From positions 62,001-126,000 of the forward strand of contig NZ_JALJRY010000026.1 of assembly GCF_024519455.1 (NCBI RefSeq): DNA of 64,000 nucleotides. The letters run 5' to 3'. Positions 25,219 through 33,719 of the stretch are shown here, piece after piece (the first letter of the stretch is position 1; every line of letters starts with the position of its first letter). Position numbers and translations under genes: made by a program. This DNA is from Streptomyces sp. STR69. Its GTDB lineage: Bacteria > Actinomycetota > Actinomycetes > Streptomycetales > Streptomycetaceae. The notes under the pieces were generated by a model. That model saw only the letters and a list, made by a program, of their open reading frames with translations. It was not told where the DNA came from and did no database searches.

Positions 25219-27477
25219 ATGCATCAGCCGACGCCGCCCTCCGATGCCGACGACAGCCCTGACTCCGGTGCCCCCGCACCACTCGCGCACCAGGACCGGC
25301 GCCTCGCTTCCCTCACCGGCCAAGACGGACGCTTGTCGCAGCCGTCGCAGCCGTCGCAGCCGTCGCAGCCGTCGCAGCCGTCGCAGCGGCCGGTGGAGGG
25401 CTCGGAGCCCGGCCGCATCCGCCGTCCACCACCACCCCCTTCCCGGTCTCCGTCCCCGCTCCGGTCCTCATCCCTCTCCCCGCCGCAGAGCCCCGTGCCG
25501 CGCATGCCTCGTCCGACGCCCCGCCGTTCCGTCGAACTGCCGCCCACCCACAACACGCTGATCTGCGTCGCCCTCCCGGGGCTCGCCGTTTCCACCGAGC
25601 AGGGTCAGTTGAACGGCCTGGGACTGGAGGGGTTCTACCGTGCGGGCCGGCGGGTGCTCTCCCGCTGTCAGGTGCGGGTGGCCGGACGTGAACCGCTGGC
25701 GGTGCAGGCCAGGATGACGGCGGCCGACCGCGCGCGCTTCGTGGGAACCGTACGGGTCGCCCCTGACTGCGGCCCGGACCCCGACCTCGTGGTCGAGCGG
25801 ACCCGGCACGCCGACGGTACGGAGCGCATCACACTGCGCAGCGTGTCCTGGCGCCCGCTGCGCCTGCCGGTCGAGGTAGCGCTCGGCACCGACCTGGCGG
25901 ACCTGGGCGCGATTGCCGCGGGCAGCACGGGACCCGAACTGCCGGCCAGCGTGCACGACTCCGGGCTGCGCTGGTCCGGTGCCACCGGGAACTCGACGGT
26001 CACCGCCGATCCGCCACCCGCCGACGCGCTGGCCTCCGCGGGGCTACTGCGCTGGGAGTTCGAACTGCCACCGGGCGGTACGGCGAGCGTGGAACTGCGG
26101 GTACGCCCGGACCGCGCGGGACCGGTCCGGGCCGTGGGCCACGGGGCGACCAGCCCACTGGCCTCCGCACGGGCGGCCGGTGACGACCCCCGTGCCGAGG
26201 CACTTCTGCGAACCAGCGTCGAGGATCTCCAGGCACTGCTGCTGCGTGACCCCGCACATCCCTCCAACACACACCTCGCGGCCGGAGCGCCCTGGCGATG
26301 CGGTCTGGCCCCGGCGGAGTCGCTCACGGCGGCCCGTATGACACTGCCCCTCGGTACGCGGCTCGCCGCGGGCACACTGCGGACCCTGGCCCGGACCCAA
26401 CTCCCGCGCTCCGAAGCACAGTTCGGAATGATCCCGGGACCGCGCCGCGATGCCGGCGCTCATCTGCCGCCGGGCTGCACGGGGACGGAGGCGACCCTGC
26501 TCTTCCCGGTGTTGCTTGCGGAGGCCCGCCGCTGGGGGCTCCCGGAGCAGGAGACACAGGAGTTACTGCCGGCCGCCGAGCGCTGTCTGACCTGGCTGCG
26601 GACCACTGTGGGCGACGGTACCTATCTGCGCGATCCGCACCCGGGTGGACCGGTCCGCTGCGAGACACAGGCCCACGCCCACCGGGCAGCACTGCTCGGA
26701 GCCGATCTGCTGGACGCGTTCGGCAGACCCGGCGGTGCCGAACTCCGGCAATGGGCCCAGGAGTTGCGCACCGCCTTCCGTACGGACTTCTGGATCGGAG
26801 ACCTGGGCGGTGGTCGCCCGGCAGCGGCCCGGGTTTCGGACGGACGCCTCGTACCGCACCTCGGCGCGACCGCGGCCCATCTCCTGGACACCGGACTGCT
26901 GGGCGGCGGCGAGTACGCGCCCGGTCTGCTCGACAAGGCGCGGGCCGAACAACTCGCCCGGCTGCTCGGAAGCCCGGCGATGGACTCGGGCTGGGGACTG
27001 CGCGGCCTGGGGGCGAAGGAACCGGGATTCAGCCCGTTCGGCCACCGGAGCGGCGCCGTGCGGGTCCAGGAGACGGCGATCGCCGTCGCGGGCCTGGCCG
27101 CCGGCGGCTACGAGAAGGAGGCCACCTCCCTGTTGCGGGGCGTTCTGGCGGCGGCCGAGGCGTTCGGACACCGGCTCCCTGAGATGTACGCGGGGGAGCA
27201 TCGGACGGAGGGGAGCGCTCCCCTTCCGCACCCGGCTGCCTGCCGTCCGGCGGCCACGGCAGCCGCCGCCGGAGTGCTGCTGCTGACCACCCTCGCGGGC
27301 ATTCGCCCCGACGCCCCCGCCCGGACGGTCACCCTCCGCCCGGTCCGCAGCGCGCCCCTGGGCGAGCTCGGCCTGACGGGACTGCGGATCGCCGGCGCCC
27401 CCTTCTCCGTACGGGTCGGTCGACTCGGTGTCGCCATGGTCGAGGAGGCAGCCGAAGGACTGCAATTGGGAGCGTGA
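25219..27477 (+). CDS. Glycogen debranching enzyme-like protein
   Basis: A 752-aa protein. Residues 1-110 are low complexity with a QPS repeat and Pro/Ser/Arg runs. From about 115 (THNTLICVALPGLAVSTEQGQ) it has the N-terminal beta-sandwich of bacterial amylo-alpha-1,6-glucosidases, then an (alpha/alpha)6-barrel-like region (SEAQFGMIPGPRRDAG, ETQAHAHRAALLGADLLDAFG, SGWGLRGLGAKEPGFSPFGHRSGAV). This layout matches the MGH-type debranching family found in actinobacteria. Catalytic acids cannot be assigned with confidence. The ATG at 25219 is an assumption: no strong ribosome site is present and translation could begin later, near 25500. The Nudix gene follows 130 bases downstream. Confidence 0.7.
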   Translation: MHQPTPPSDADDSPDSGAPAPLAHQDRRLASLTGQDGRLSQPSQPSQPSQPSQPSQRPVEGSEPGRIRRPPPPPSRSPSPLRSSSLSPPQSPVPRMPRPTPRRSVELPPTHNTLICVALPGLAVSTEQGQLNGLGLEGFYRAGRRVLSRCQVRVAGREPLAVQARMTAADRARFVGTVRVAPDCGPDPDLVVERTRHADGTERITLRSVSWRPLRLPVEVALGTDLADLGAIAAGSTGPELPASVHDSGLRWSGATGNSTVTADPPPADALASAGLLRWEFELPPGGTASVELRVRPDRAGPVRAVGHGATSPLASARAAGDDPRAEALLRTSVEDLQALLLRDPAHPSNTHLAAGAPWRCGLAPAESLTAARMTLPLGTRLAAGTLRTLARTQLPRSEAQFGMIPGPRRDAGAHLPPGCTGTEATLLFPVLLAEARRWGLPEQETQELLPAAERCLTWLRTTVGDGTYLRDPHPGGPVRCETQAHAHRAALLGADLLDAFGRPGGAELRQWAQELRTAFRTDFWIGDLGGGRPAAARVSDGRLVPHLGATAAHLLDTGLLGGGEYAPGLLDKARAEQLARLLGSPAMDSGWGLRGLGAKEPGFSPFGHRSGAVRVQETAIAVAGLAAGGYEKEATSLLRGVLAAAEAFGHRLPEMYAGEHRTEGSAPLPHPAACRPAATAAAAGVLLLTTLAGIRPDAPARTVTLRPVRSAPLGELGLTGLRIAGAPFSVRVGRLGVAMVEEAAEGLQLGA
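25335..25387. repeat. 9-bp tandem repeat, about 5.9 copies
   Basis: GTCGCAGCC is repeated almost perfectly and encodes the Ser-Gln-Pro repeat near residues 40-57 of the debranching-like protein. Because the unit is a multiple of three, copy-number change would keep the frame. Confidence 0.85.
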
Positions 27478-27573
27478 CCTCGCACGAGTCCCTGTCGGCC
27501 GACGGCCGGAAACGGAGGATCAACCACGTATCGCACCGAAGTGGATCAGTCACGGCGGTACCGACGAAGGGAG

Positions 27574-27601
27574 TGTTTATCGTCAGGCAGACGACTATGA
27601 T
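27574..27601 (+). promoter_or_regulatory. Promoter and operator-like repeat of the Nudix gene
   Basis: A -10 hexamer TATGAT at 27596-27601 lies 6 bases before the ATG, implying a leaderless mRNA. A weak -35 candidate TGTTTA lies at 27574-27579. Between them, at 27580-27594, is an inverted repeat TCGTC-AGGCA-GACGA, placed where a repressor would block polymerase. Confidence 0.55.
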
Positions 27602-27607
27602 CGCCGC

Positions 27608-28366
27608 ATGTCCTACGACCCGTCAGCGTATCCGCCCTTCGCCGTCACCGTGGACCTGGTCGTGCTGACCGTGCGCCGCCATGCTCTGTGCGGGCTGGCG
27701 GTACGCAGGGGTGAGCCGCCCTTTCAGGGGCGCTGGGCGCTACCCGGCGGTTTCGTGCGGGCCGACGAGGATCTGGCCCAGGCCGCCGCCCGCGAACTGG
27801 CCGAGGAGACGGGGCTGCGCGCCCACGACCCGGCGGTCCCCGTCCAGGACAATGGAGCGCACCTGGAGCAGCTCGCGACCTACGGCGACCCCAAGCGCGA
27901 CCCGCGGATGCGCGTCGTCAGCGTCGCCCACCTCGCGCTCGCCCCCGACCTGCCGGCACCCCGCGCAGGCGGCGACGCGAGCAACGCGCGCTGGGCGCCC
28001 GTCGAGGAGTTGCTGCAACAGGGCGGGTTCGGGCGCGACGGCGATCCGGTGGCGCCGCTCGCCTTCGATCACGCGCAGATCCTGTCCGACGGGGTGGAGC
28101 GCGCCCGTTCGAAGATCGAGTACTCGTCCCTGGCCACGGCGTTCTGCCCCACCGAATTCACCGTCGGTGAACTGCGCCGCGTCTACGAGGCGGTGTGGGG
28201 GGTGGCGCTCGACCCGCGCAACTTCCACCGCAAGGTGACCGGCACGCCCGGCTTCCTCGTCCCGACCGGCGGTACGACGACCCGTCAGGGTGGGCGCCCG
28301 GCGCAGCTGTTCCGGGCCGGTGGGGCCACGCTGCTCAACCCGCCGATGCTGCGTCCCGAGGTGTGA
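27608..28366 (+). CDS. Nudix protein, NrtR-like regulator
   Basis: A 252-aa protein with an N-terminal Nudix domain and a C-terminal winged-helix region, the arrangement of NrtR-type regulators of NAD metabolism. The Nudix box G48-L70 is complete (G-x5-E-x7-RELAEETGL), so hydrolase activity may be retained, in contrast to NrtR members that have lost it. The C-terminal part (FDHAQILSDGVERARSKIEY, FTVGELRRVYEAVWG, NFHRKVTGTPGFLVPTG) matches the family. The ATG at 27608 is probably leaderless. No NAD gene is nearby; an inverted repeat in its own promoter suggests autoregulation. Ligand and regulon cannot be read from this window. Confidence 0.82.
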   Translation: MSYDPSAYPPFAVTVDLVVLTVRRHALCGLAVRRGEPPFQGRWALPGGFVRADEDLAQAAARELAEETGLRAHDPAVPVQDNGAHLEQLATYGDPKRDPRMRVVSVAHLALAPDLPAPRAGGDASNARWAPVEELLQQGGFGRDGDPVAPLAFDHAQILSDGVERARSKIEYSSLATAFCPTEFTVGELRRVYEAVWGVALDPRNFHRKVTGTPGFLVPTGGTTTRQGGRPAQLFRAGGATLLNPPMLRPEV

Positions 28367-28457
28367 CGCCGTAGCGCCTCGACCGGGGCGATCAAGCGTT
28401 GCGGTGCGGGCCGTTCGGTGCCCGAAAAAACGGACATAGCGCGCTATCTTGCTGTGG

Positions 28458-30560
28458 GTGATCCAGGCCTTCGGACTGACCAGCAACGCCCGCAAGGAGC
28501 ATCCCCCCGCCATCGACGACGTCTCCTTCGAGGCCCGTGCGGGCAGTGTCACCGCACTCCTCGGAGCACCGGGCGCGGGGAAGACGACCGCGCTCAGGCT
28601 CATGCTAGAGCTGCAACAGGGGCGTGGAATCAGCTACTTCAGGGGCCGCCCCCTGCATCGCATCGCCCACCCGTCGCGCGAGGTCGGCGTACTCCTGGGC
28701 GACGTGCCGGGACATCCGGCCCGCTCGGTCCGCGGCCACCTGCGGATGCTGTGTGCCGCGGCGGGTGTGCCGGCCCGGCGGGCCGACGAGGTCCTCGAAG
28801 TGGTCGGCCTCGTCAGCCTGCGCGACGAACGCCTCGGCAGCCTCGCCCGCGGCATGGACCGCCGCCTGGGCCTCGCCTGCGCCCTGCTGTCCGACCCGCA
28901 CACGCTGGTGCTGGACGAACCCGCGGACGCGCTCTCCGCCCGCGAAAGCCGTTGGTTGTACGGCATGCTGCGCGCGCACGCCGCCCAGGGTGGCACGGTC
29001 CTGTTCAGCACGGCCGAACCCAAGGAGGCCGCCCGCAGCGCCGACCGGGTCGTCACCCTCGAACAGGGCAGGCTCGTCGCCGATCAGGAGGCGGGAGACT
29101 TCGCCCGGACCCGGCTGCGCCCCCGCGTCGCTGTCCGCACCCCACACGCCGCCCGCCTCGCCGCCCTCCTCACCAAGGAGGCCCGCACCGCGCACCGCTC
29201 CGTCGAAGTCGTACGGGAGAACGGCAACCGCCTTTCCGTGTACGGCAGTTCGTGCGCGGACGTCGGCGAGACGGCGTTCCGGCACGGCATCCTCGTACAT
29301 CAACTCGCCGACGAGATCGGCGACATGGGGCCCGGGGCCGGAACGTCCCTCCACGGCGAGCCGGAAACCGGCGGCGAGCCGCGCGTGCCGGCCCCCTCAA
29401 CGCCGGCCGTGACGACACCGCCCCGCATGGACGTGCCGTCCGCCGAGGCGCCGTCGCCCCCGATCACACCTGCGTCGCCCACCTCCGAGCCCTCCGCCGC
29501 CGAAGAACCGGAACCTGTCGCACAAGCCCACCCGTCGTACGAGACTCAGGCAACTGCCGTCAGTCCCCTGCGGGACACCGCCGTTGACCCCGAGGCTCAG
29601 CCGACCACGACAAGCGCCCCGACCACACGCAGCCCTCGCGCGCCGAGTCCCGTCCCCTCCCGACTGGTCCCGCTCATCGACCCCGAAGAGGCGACCGGCA
29701 CCCTTCCCCGCGCGCGTGCCCCGCGTTCTTCGCGAGCCGTCACCCTCGACGCCCTGTCCCCGCTCCCGCCCCCCATCTCCGTCCGCTCCGCCCCCAGTCC
29801 GCTGCGTCCGCTCCGCTACGAGCTGCGCCGGGCCACCGGTATCGGCACCGGGTTCCTGACCGGGACCGCCGTACTCGTCGTGTCCGCCCTCACCGCACTG
29901 CTGTTGGCCCGCATCGGGCACACCCCGCAGTCGCGACTGCTGGCCGCGTGGCCACGGGAACTGCCGCTGCCGCCCGCGGCGCTGGGCGCGGGACTGCTCG
30001 GGGCGTTCGCCTTCGGCGACGAGTTCCGTCACCCTGCCCTGGCGGCGGACCGCGGCACCGTGCCCCGGCGGATGGGGCTGCTCCTCGCGAAGCTCCTCGT
30101 CTCCGCGGCCACCGCGCTGCTGCTGGGGTTCCTCACGGTGGGCTGCGACGCCGAAGTGCTCTATCTCGTATACGGACGGGAGCTCGCGCAGGTTCCCGCC
30201 GACTGGCTTTCGACGAGCGCGAGTTGGATCGGCCTCCTCGTCGGGTGCGCCTGGGCCGGAGTGCTGGCCGCGGGCATCTTCCGGTCCACCACGGCCGGGC
30301 TCGCCGCGGTGGTCGCCGTACCGATTCTCGTCGTACCCCTCGTGCACAAGGCACTGGAGGGGCCTGCCGTGCCGGCCGCGGCAGGCCTTCCCCTGCGATT
30401 GCGGAAGGTGTTCCTGCTGCAGTGGCCCTTCGGGGGTCAGCGGTATCTGTCCGCGGCGGCGCGAGTGATGGTCCAACCCGTGGGCGGGGCACTGACGTTG
30501 TCGCTGACCGCCCTGCTCTGCGCGTATCTGCTCACGACCCTGCGTAGCAGGGTCCGATGA
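28458..30560 (+). CDS. Fused ABC ATPase-permease, divergent signature
   Basis: A protein of about 700 aa. Residues 1-230 form an ABC ATPase domain: Walker A GAPGAGKT is at 36-43 and Walker B is LVLDEPADAL. The signature is degenerate, LARGMDRR where LSGGQ-like sequence is expected. Residues 290-440 are a Pro/Thr/Ala-rich linker. From about 460 there are about six hydrophobic segments (FLTGTAVLVVSALTALLLARI, WIGLLVGCAWAGVLAAGIF, LTLSLTALLCAYLL), an ABC-2-like permease half. GTG 28458 or TTG 28449 could be the start; TATCTT at 28445 is a possible -10, so the mRNA may be leaderless. It lies just upstream of whiH; the substrate is unknown. Confidence 0.75.
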   Translation: MIQAFGLTSNARKEHPPAIDDVSFEARAGSVTALLGAPGAGKTTALRLMLELQQGRGISYFRGRPLHRIAHPSREVGVLLGDVPGHPARSVRGHLRMLCAAAGVPARRADEVLEVVGLVSLRDERLGSLARGMDRRLGLACALLSDPHTLVLDEPADALSARESRWLYGMLRAHAAQGGTVLFSTAEPKEAARSADRVVTLEQGRLVADQEAGDFARTRLRPRVAVRTPHAARLAALLTKEARTAHRSVEVVRENGNRLSVYGSSCADVGETAFRHGILVHQLADEIGDMGPGAGTSLHGEPETGGEPRVPAPSTPAVTTPPRMDVPSAEAPSPPITPASPTSEPSAAEEPEPVAQAHPSYETQATAVSPLRDTAVDPEAQPTTTSAPTTRSPRAPSPVPSRLVPLIDPEEATGTLPRARAPRSSRAVTLDALSPLPPPISVRSAPSPLRPLRYELRRATGIGTGFLTGTAVLVVSALTALLLARIGHTPQSRLLAAWPRELPLPPAALGAGLLGAFAFGDEFRHPALAADRGTVPRRMGLLLAKLLVSAATALLLGFLTVGCDAEVLYLVYGRELAQVPADWLSTSASWIGLLVGCAWAGVLAAGIFRSTTAGLAAVVAVPILVVPLVHKALEGPAVPAAAGLPLRLRKVFLLQWPFGGQRYLSAAARVMVQPVGGALTLSLTALLCAYLLTTLRSRVR

Positions 30561-30608
30561 CGACCGTGCGCACCCTTCGGGTCCCGTGTCTGCGCACAAC
30601 TCCCCGGA

Positions 30609-30631
30609 GAAAGCCCATTTCTTTCCGATAA
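30609..30631 (+). promoter_or_regulatory. Candidate sigma-WhiG promoter of whiH
   Basis: TCCGATAA at 30624-30631 matches the -10 of flagellar/WhiG-type promoters (GCCGATAA) at 7 of 8 bases, about 93 bases before whiH. The upstream -35 is poor: GAAA at 30609-30612 is closer than the usual spacing. whiH is a known WhiG target in S. coelicolor. Confidence 0.55.
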
Positions 30632-30723
30632 GGCGTCAATTGCGACGGGGTGAGCGATCACCCTTTCGTGTGCTTTTCACCAAAGACCTCAAGGGAGTTG
30701 GAGCCAGCGCCGACAAAGGATCC

Positions 30724-31611
30724 GTGAGTACCCTTGCGCACACCATGATGACCGCCGCCCGCTCCGCAGACTCCGGTCTCGCCGGCCCGGGCGAACTCGA
30801 CCGCTACCCCTATGCCGAGGCGCCCGTCACCGAGCGCCTCGGAGCCCCTTCCTGGGACGGTTCCGACCCCGAGCTGGGTCGCGTGGGCCGTCGTGCCACG
30901 GGCAGCCGCGGACGCGGACTGCACGGCCAACTCGTCCAGCAGCTGGGCCAGATGATCGTTTCCGGCGACCTGGGCGCCGACCGCCCGCTGGTGCCCGAGG
31001 AGATCGGCCAACGTTTCGAGGTCTCCCGCACCGTCGTCCGTGAGTCGCTCCGCGTTCTGGAGGCCAAGGGCCTGGTCAGCGCTCGCCCGAACGTCGGCAC
31101 GCGCGTGCGTCCCGTCAGCGACTGGAACCTCCTCGACCCGGACATCATCGAGTGGCGCGCCTTCGGCCCGCAGCGCGACAACCAGCGCCGCGAGCTGAGC
31201 GAGCTGCGCTGGACGATCGAGCCGCTCGCCGCGCGCCTCGCCGCCGGGCACGGGCGTGAGGATGTCCAGCAGCGCCTCTCCGACATGGTCGAGATCATGG
31301 GTCACGCCATGGCGCAGGGTGACGCGCTGACCTTCTCCCGCGCGGACGCCGAGTTCCACTCGCTGCTCATCCAGGTCGCGGGCAACCGCATGCTGGAGCA
31401 CCTTTCCGGGATCGTCTCCTCGGCCCTCCAGGTCTCCGGCGGCCCGGTCACGGGCTGTGACCGCCCGACCGACGCGTCCCTGGCGCACCACGCCCGGATC
31501 GTCGACGCCCTCGCCGCCGGCGACGGTGCGGCGGCCGAGGCGGCCATGCGGCAGCTGCTCATCGTGCACCCCGAGGTGGAGCGCGTGGTGCCCGCCCCGC
31601 GCGAACACTGA
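30724..31611 (+). CDS. whiH: WhiH, sporulation regulator (GntR family)
   Basis: A 295-aa GntR/FadR-subfamily regulator required for septation of aerial hyphae in S. coelicolor; the sequence is nearly identical in pattern to that protein. An N-terminal extension of about 70 residues precedes the winged helix at about 72-140 (GRGLHGQLVQQLGQMIVSGD, EEIGQRFEVSRTVVRESLRV). An FCD effector domain follows (RRELSELRWTIEPLAARLAAG, ADAEFHSLLIQVAGN). GTG 30724 has AAAGGA 2-7 bases upstream. A WhiG-type promoter lies before it, and a large hairpin follows. It is immediately upstream of hrdB, as in other streptomycetes. Confidence 0.96.
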   Translation: MSTLAHTMMTAARSADSGLAGPGELDRYPYAEAPVTERLGAPSWDGSDPELGRVGRRATGSRGRGLHGQLVQQLGQMIVSGDLGADRPLVPEEIGQRFEVSRTVVRESLRVLEAKGLVSARPNVGTRVRPVSDWNLLDPDIIEWRAFGPQRDNQRRELSELRWTIEPLAARLAAGHGREDVQQRLSDMVEIMGHAMAQGDALTFSRADAEFHSLLIQVAGNRMLEHLSGIVSSALQVSGGPVTGCDRPTDASLAHHARIVDALAAGDGAAAEAAMRQLLIVHPEVERVVPAPREH

Positions 31612-31683
31612 CGCGCGCGTGGTGGTCGGCGCGGTCGCGGTGCGCCGCGCTCTCGTGGCGCCGCCCGGCCTGGTCGCCGTCTC

Positions 31684-31730
31684 CCGCCGGACCCCGCAGG
31701 ATCCTCCAGGGAACCGGCGGGGTCCGGCGG
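31684..31730 (+). terminator. Terminator after whiH
   Basis: Perfect 14-bp arms CCGCCGGACCCCGC and GCGGGGTCCGGCGG flank a 19-base loop, 72 bases after the whiH stop. Confidence 0.7.
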
Positions 31731-31851
31731 TGCGACGGGGTGCCGGATCTCGCTGAGAAGTGTCTCTCGCAGCCCTGGGTGACCTCCTCTGCCCATGTCT
31801 GACCGTTTTTGAGCGCTTACGGGGTGTGACTCGGGCCACGCAGATTGGGCG

Positions 31852-31877
31852 TAACGCTCGCGGGAACTGCGCGATGA
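31852..31877 (+). promoter_or_regulatory. Candidate ECF-type hrdB promoter
   Basis: GTAAC at 31852-31856 and CGATGA at 31872-31877 have the spacing of ECF sigma promoters. In S. griseus hrdB is transcribed by the ECF factor ShbA, so this is a reasonable candidate. It would leave a leader of about 160 bases. The whole gap 31612-32044 otherwise holds only the whiH terminator and this leader. Confidence 0.5.
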
Positions 31878-32044
31878 CCTAAGAGGTGACAGCCGCGGAA
31901 GGGAATACGGACGCCGTTCAAGGCGCTGTGATTCTTCCCGGCCCCAGCCCGCGCCGTCGGCCCATCCCCAAGTCGGCGGTCGTCGGCTCCTGTCCGTACC
32001 GGACGGGGCCGGAAGCCGTTTTCCATCGTTCCGAGAGGTTGTTC

Positions 32045-33586
32045 GTGTCGGCCAGCACATCCCGTACGCTCCCGCCGGAGATCGCCGAGTCCGTCTCTGT
32101 CATGGCGCTCATCGAGCGGGGAAAGGCTGAGGGGCAGATCGCCGGCGATGACGTGCGTCGGGCCTTCGAAGCTGACCAGATTCCGGCCACTCAGTGGAAG
32201 AACGTACTGCGCAGCCTCAACCAGATCCTCGAGGAAGAGGGTGTGACGCTGATGGTCAGTGCCGCGGAGCCCAAGCGCACCCGAAAGAGCGTCGCAGCGA
32301 AGAGTCCGGCCAAGCGCACCGCCACCAAGACGGTCGCCGCGAAGACGGTGACCGCCAAGAAGGCCACCGCCACCGCGACTCCGGCGGCGCCCCTCGCCGA
32401 CGCTCCCGCCGAGGACGACGCCCAGAGGGCCGCTGCCAAGAAGGCGGCGCCCGCCAAGAAGGCGGTCGCCAAGAAGGTCGCCGCCAAGAAGACGACTGCT
32501 GCGGCGGCCAAGAAGACCAGCGCCAAGAAGGACGACGCCGAGCTCGTCGACGACGAGGCCGCCGAGGAGACCCCCGGCAAGACCGGGGACGAGCCCGAGG
32601 GCGCCGAGAGCGCCGGCTTCGTGCTCTCCGACGAGGACGAGGACGACGCGCCCGCGCAGCAGGTCGCCGCTGCCGGTGCCACCGCCGACCCCGTCAAGGA
32701 CTACCTCAAGCAGATCGGCAAGGTCCCCCTCCTCAACGCCGAGCAGGAGGTCGAGCTCGCCAAGCGCATCGAGGCCGGTCTGTTCGCCGAGGACAAGCTG
32801 GCCAACGCGGACAAGCTCGCCCCCAAGCTCAAGCGCGAGCTGGAGATCATCGCCGAGGACGGCCGCCGCGCCAAGAACCACCTCCTGGAGGCCAACCTCC
32901 GTCTGGTGGTCTCCCTGGCCAAGCGCTACACCGGCCGCGGAATGCTCTTCCTGGACCTCATCCAGGAGGGCAACCTCGGTCTGATCCGCGCGGTCGAGAA
33001 GTTCGACTACACCAAGGGCTACAAGTTCTCCACGTACGCCACCTGGTGGATCCGTCAGGCGATCACCCGCGCGATGGCCGACCAGGCCCGCACCATCCGT
33101 ATCCCGGTGCACATGGTCGAGGTCATCAACAAGCTCGCGCGCGTGCAGCGTCAGATGCTCCAGGACCTGGGCCGCGAGCCCACTCCGGAGGAGCTGGCCA
33201 AGGAACTCGACATGACCCCGGAGAAGGTCATCGAGGTCCAGAAGTACGGCCGCGAGCCCATCTCCCTGCACACCCCCCTGGGCGAGGACGGCGACAGCGA
33301 GTTCGGTGACCTCATCGAGGACTCCGAGGCCGTCGTCCCGGCCGACGCGGTCAGCTTCACGCTCCTCCAGGAGCAACTGCACTCCGTCCTGGACACCCTG
33401 TCCGAGCGCGAGGCCGGTGTGGTCTCGATGCGCTTCGGTCTCACCGACGGTCAGCCGAAGACCCTCGACGAGATCGGCAAGGTGTACGGGGTCACCCGTG
33501 AGCGCATCCGCCAGATCGAGTCCAAGACCATGTCGAAGCTGCGCCACCCGTCGCGTTCGCAGGTGCTGCGCGACTACCTCGACTAG
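32045..33586 (+). CDS. hrdB: HrdB, principal sigma factor
   Basis: A 513-aa housekeeping sigma-70. The N-terminal region begins with the conserved MSASTSRTLPPEIAESVSVM and passes through a long Lys/Ala/Asp-rich linker (residues 75-215), specific to actinobacteria and variable between species. Region 1.2 starts at DPVKDYLKQIGKVPLLN; regions 2.1-2.4 include KFSTYATWWIRQAI, and region 4.2 has LDEIGKVYGVTRERIRQIE. GTG 32045 has GAGAGG upstream; the frame is open farther but the protein clearly starts here. It directs transcription of most vegetative genes. The downstream hairpin ends the transcript. Confidence 0.98.
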   Translation: MSASTSRTLPPEIAESVSVMALIERGKAEGQIAGDDVRRAFEADQIPATQWKNVLRSLNQILEEEGVTLMVSAAEPKRTRKSVAAKSPAKRTATKTVAAKTVTAKKATATATPAAPLADAPAEDDAQRAAAKKAAPAKKAVAKKVAAKKTTAAAAKKTSAKKDDAELVDDEAAEETPGKTGDEPEGAESAGFVLSDEDEDDAPAQQVAAAGATADPVKDYLKQIGKVPLLNAEQEVELAKRIEAGLFAEDKLANADKLAPKLKRELEIIAEDGRRAKNHLLEANLRLVVSLAKRYTGRGMLFLDLIQEGNLGLIRAVEKFDYTKGYKFSTYATWWIRQAITRAMADQARTIRIPVHMVEVINKLARVQRQMLQDLGREPTPEELAKELDMTPEKVIEVQKYGREPISLHTPLGEDGDSEFGDLIEDSEAVVPADAVSFTLLQEQLHSVLDTLSEREAGVVSMRFGLTDGQPKTLDEIGKVYGVTRERIRQIESKTMSKLRHPSRSQVLRDYLD

Positions 33587-33605
33587 GTCGTAGTCGTACT
33601 ACACG

Positions 33606-33640
33606 GAAGGCCCGGTTTCCCCTCGGGGGGCCGGGCCTTC
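33606..33640 (+). terminator. Terminator after hrdB
   Basis: A perfect 10-bp outer stem GAAGGCCCGG with CCGGGCCTTC encloses an additional C/G-rich inner pairing, 20 bases after the stop codon. Confidence 0.9.
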
Positions 33641-33719
33641 GTGCTGGGCCGCGGGTGCGCGGCGCGGCACGCTGGATCACTCTGGGTCTCCGATGACCAT
33701 CCCAGAGTGAGGAACGTGC

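Noticed and set aside
31862..31927. Sigma-R type promoter for hrdB (GGAAC or GGAAT with a downstream GTT)
   Set aside because: GGAAC at 31863 and GGAAT at 31902 exist, but neither has a GTT at the required spacing, so support is weaker than for the ECF-type candidate.
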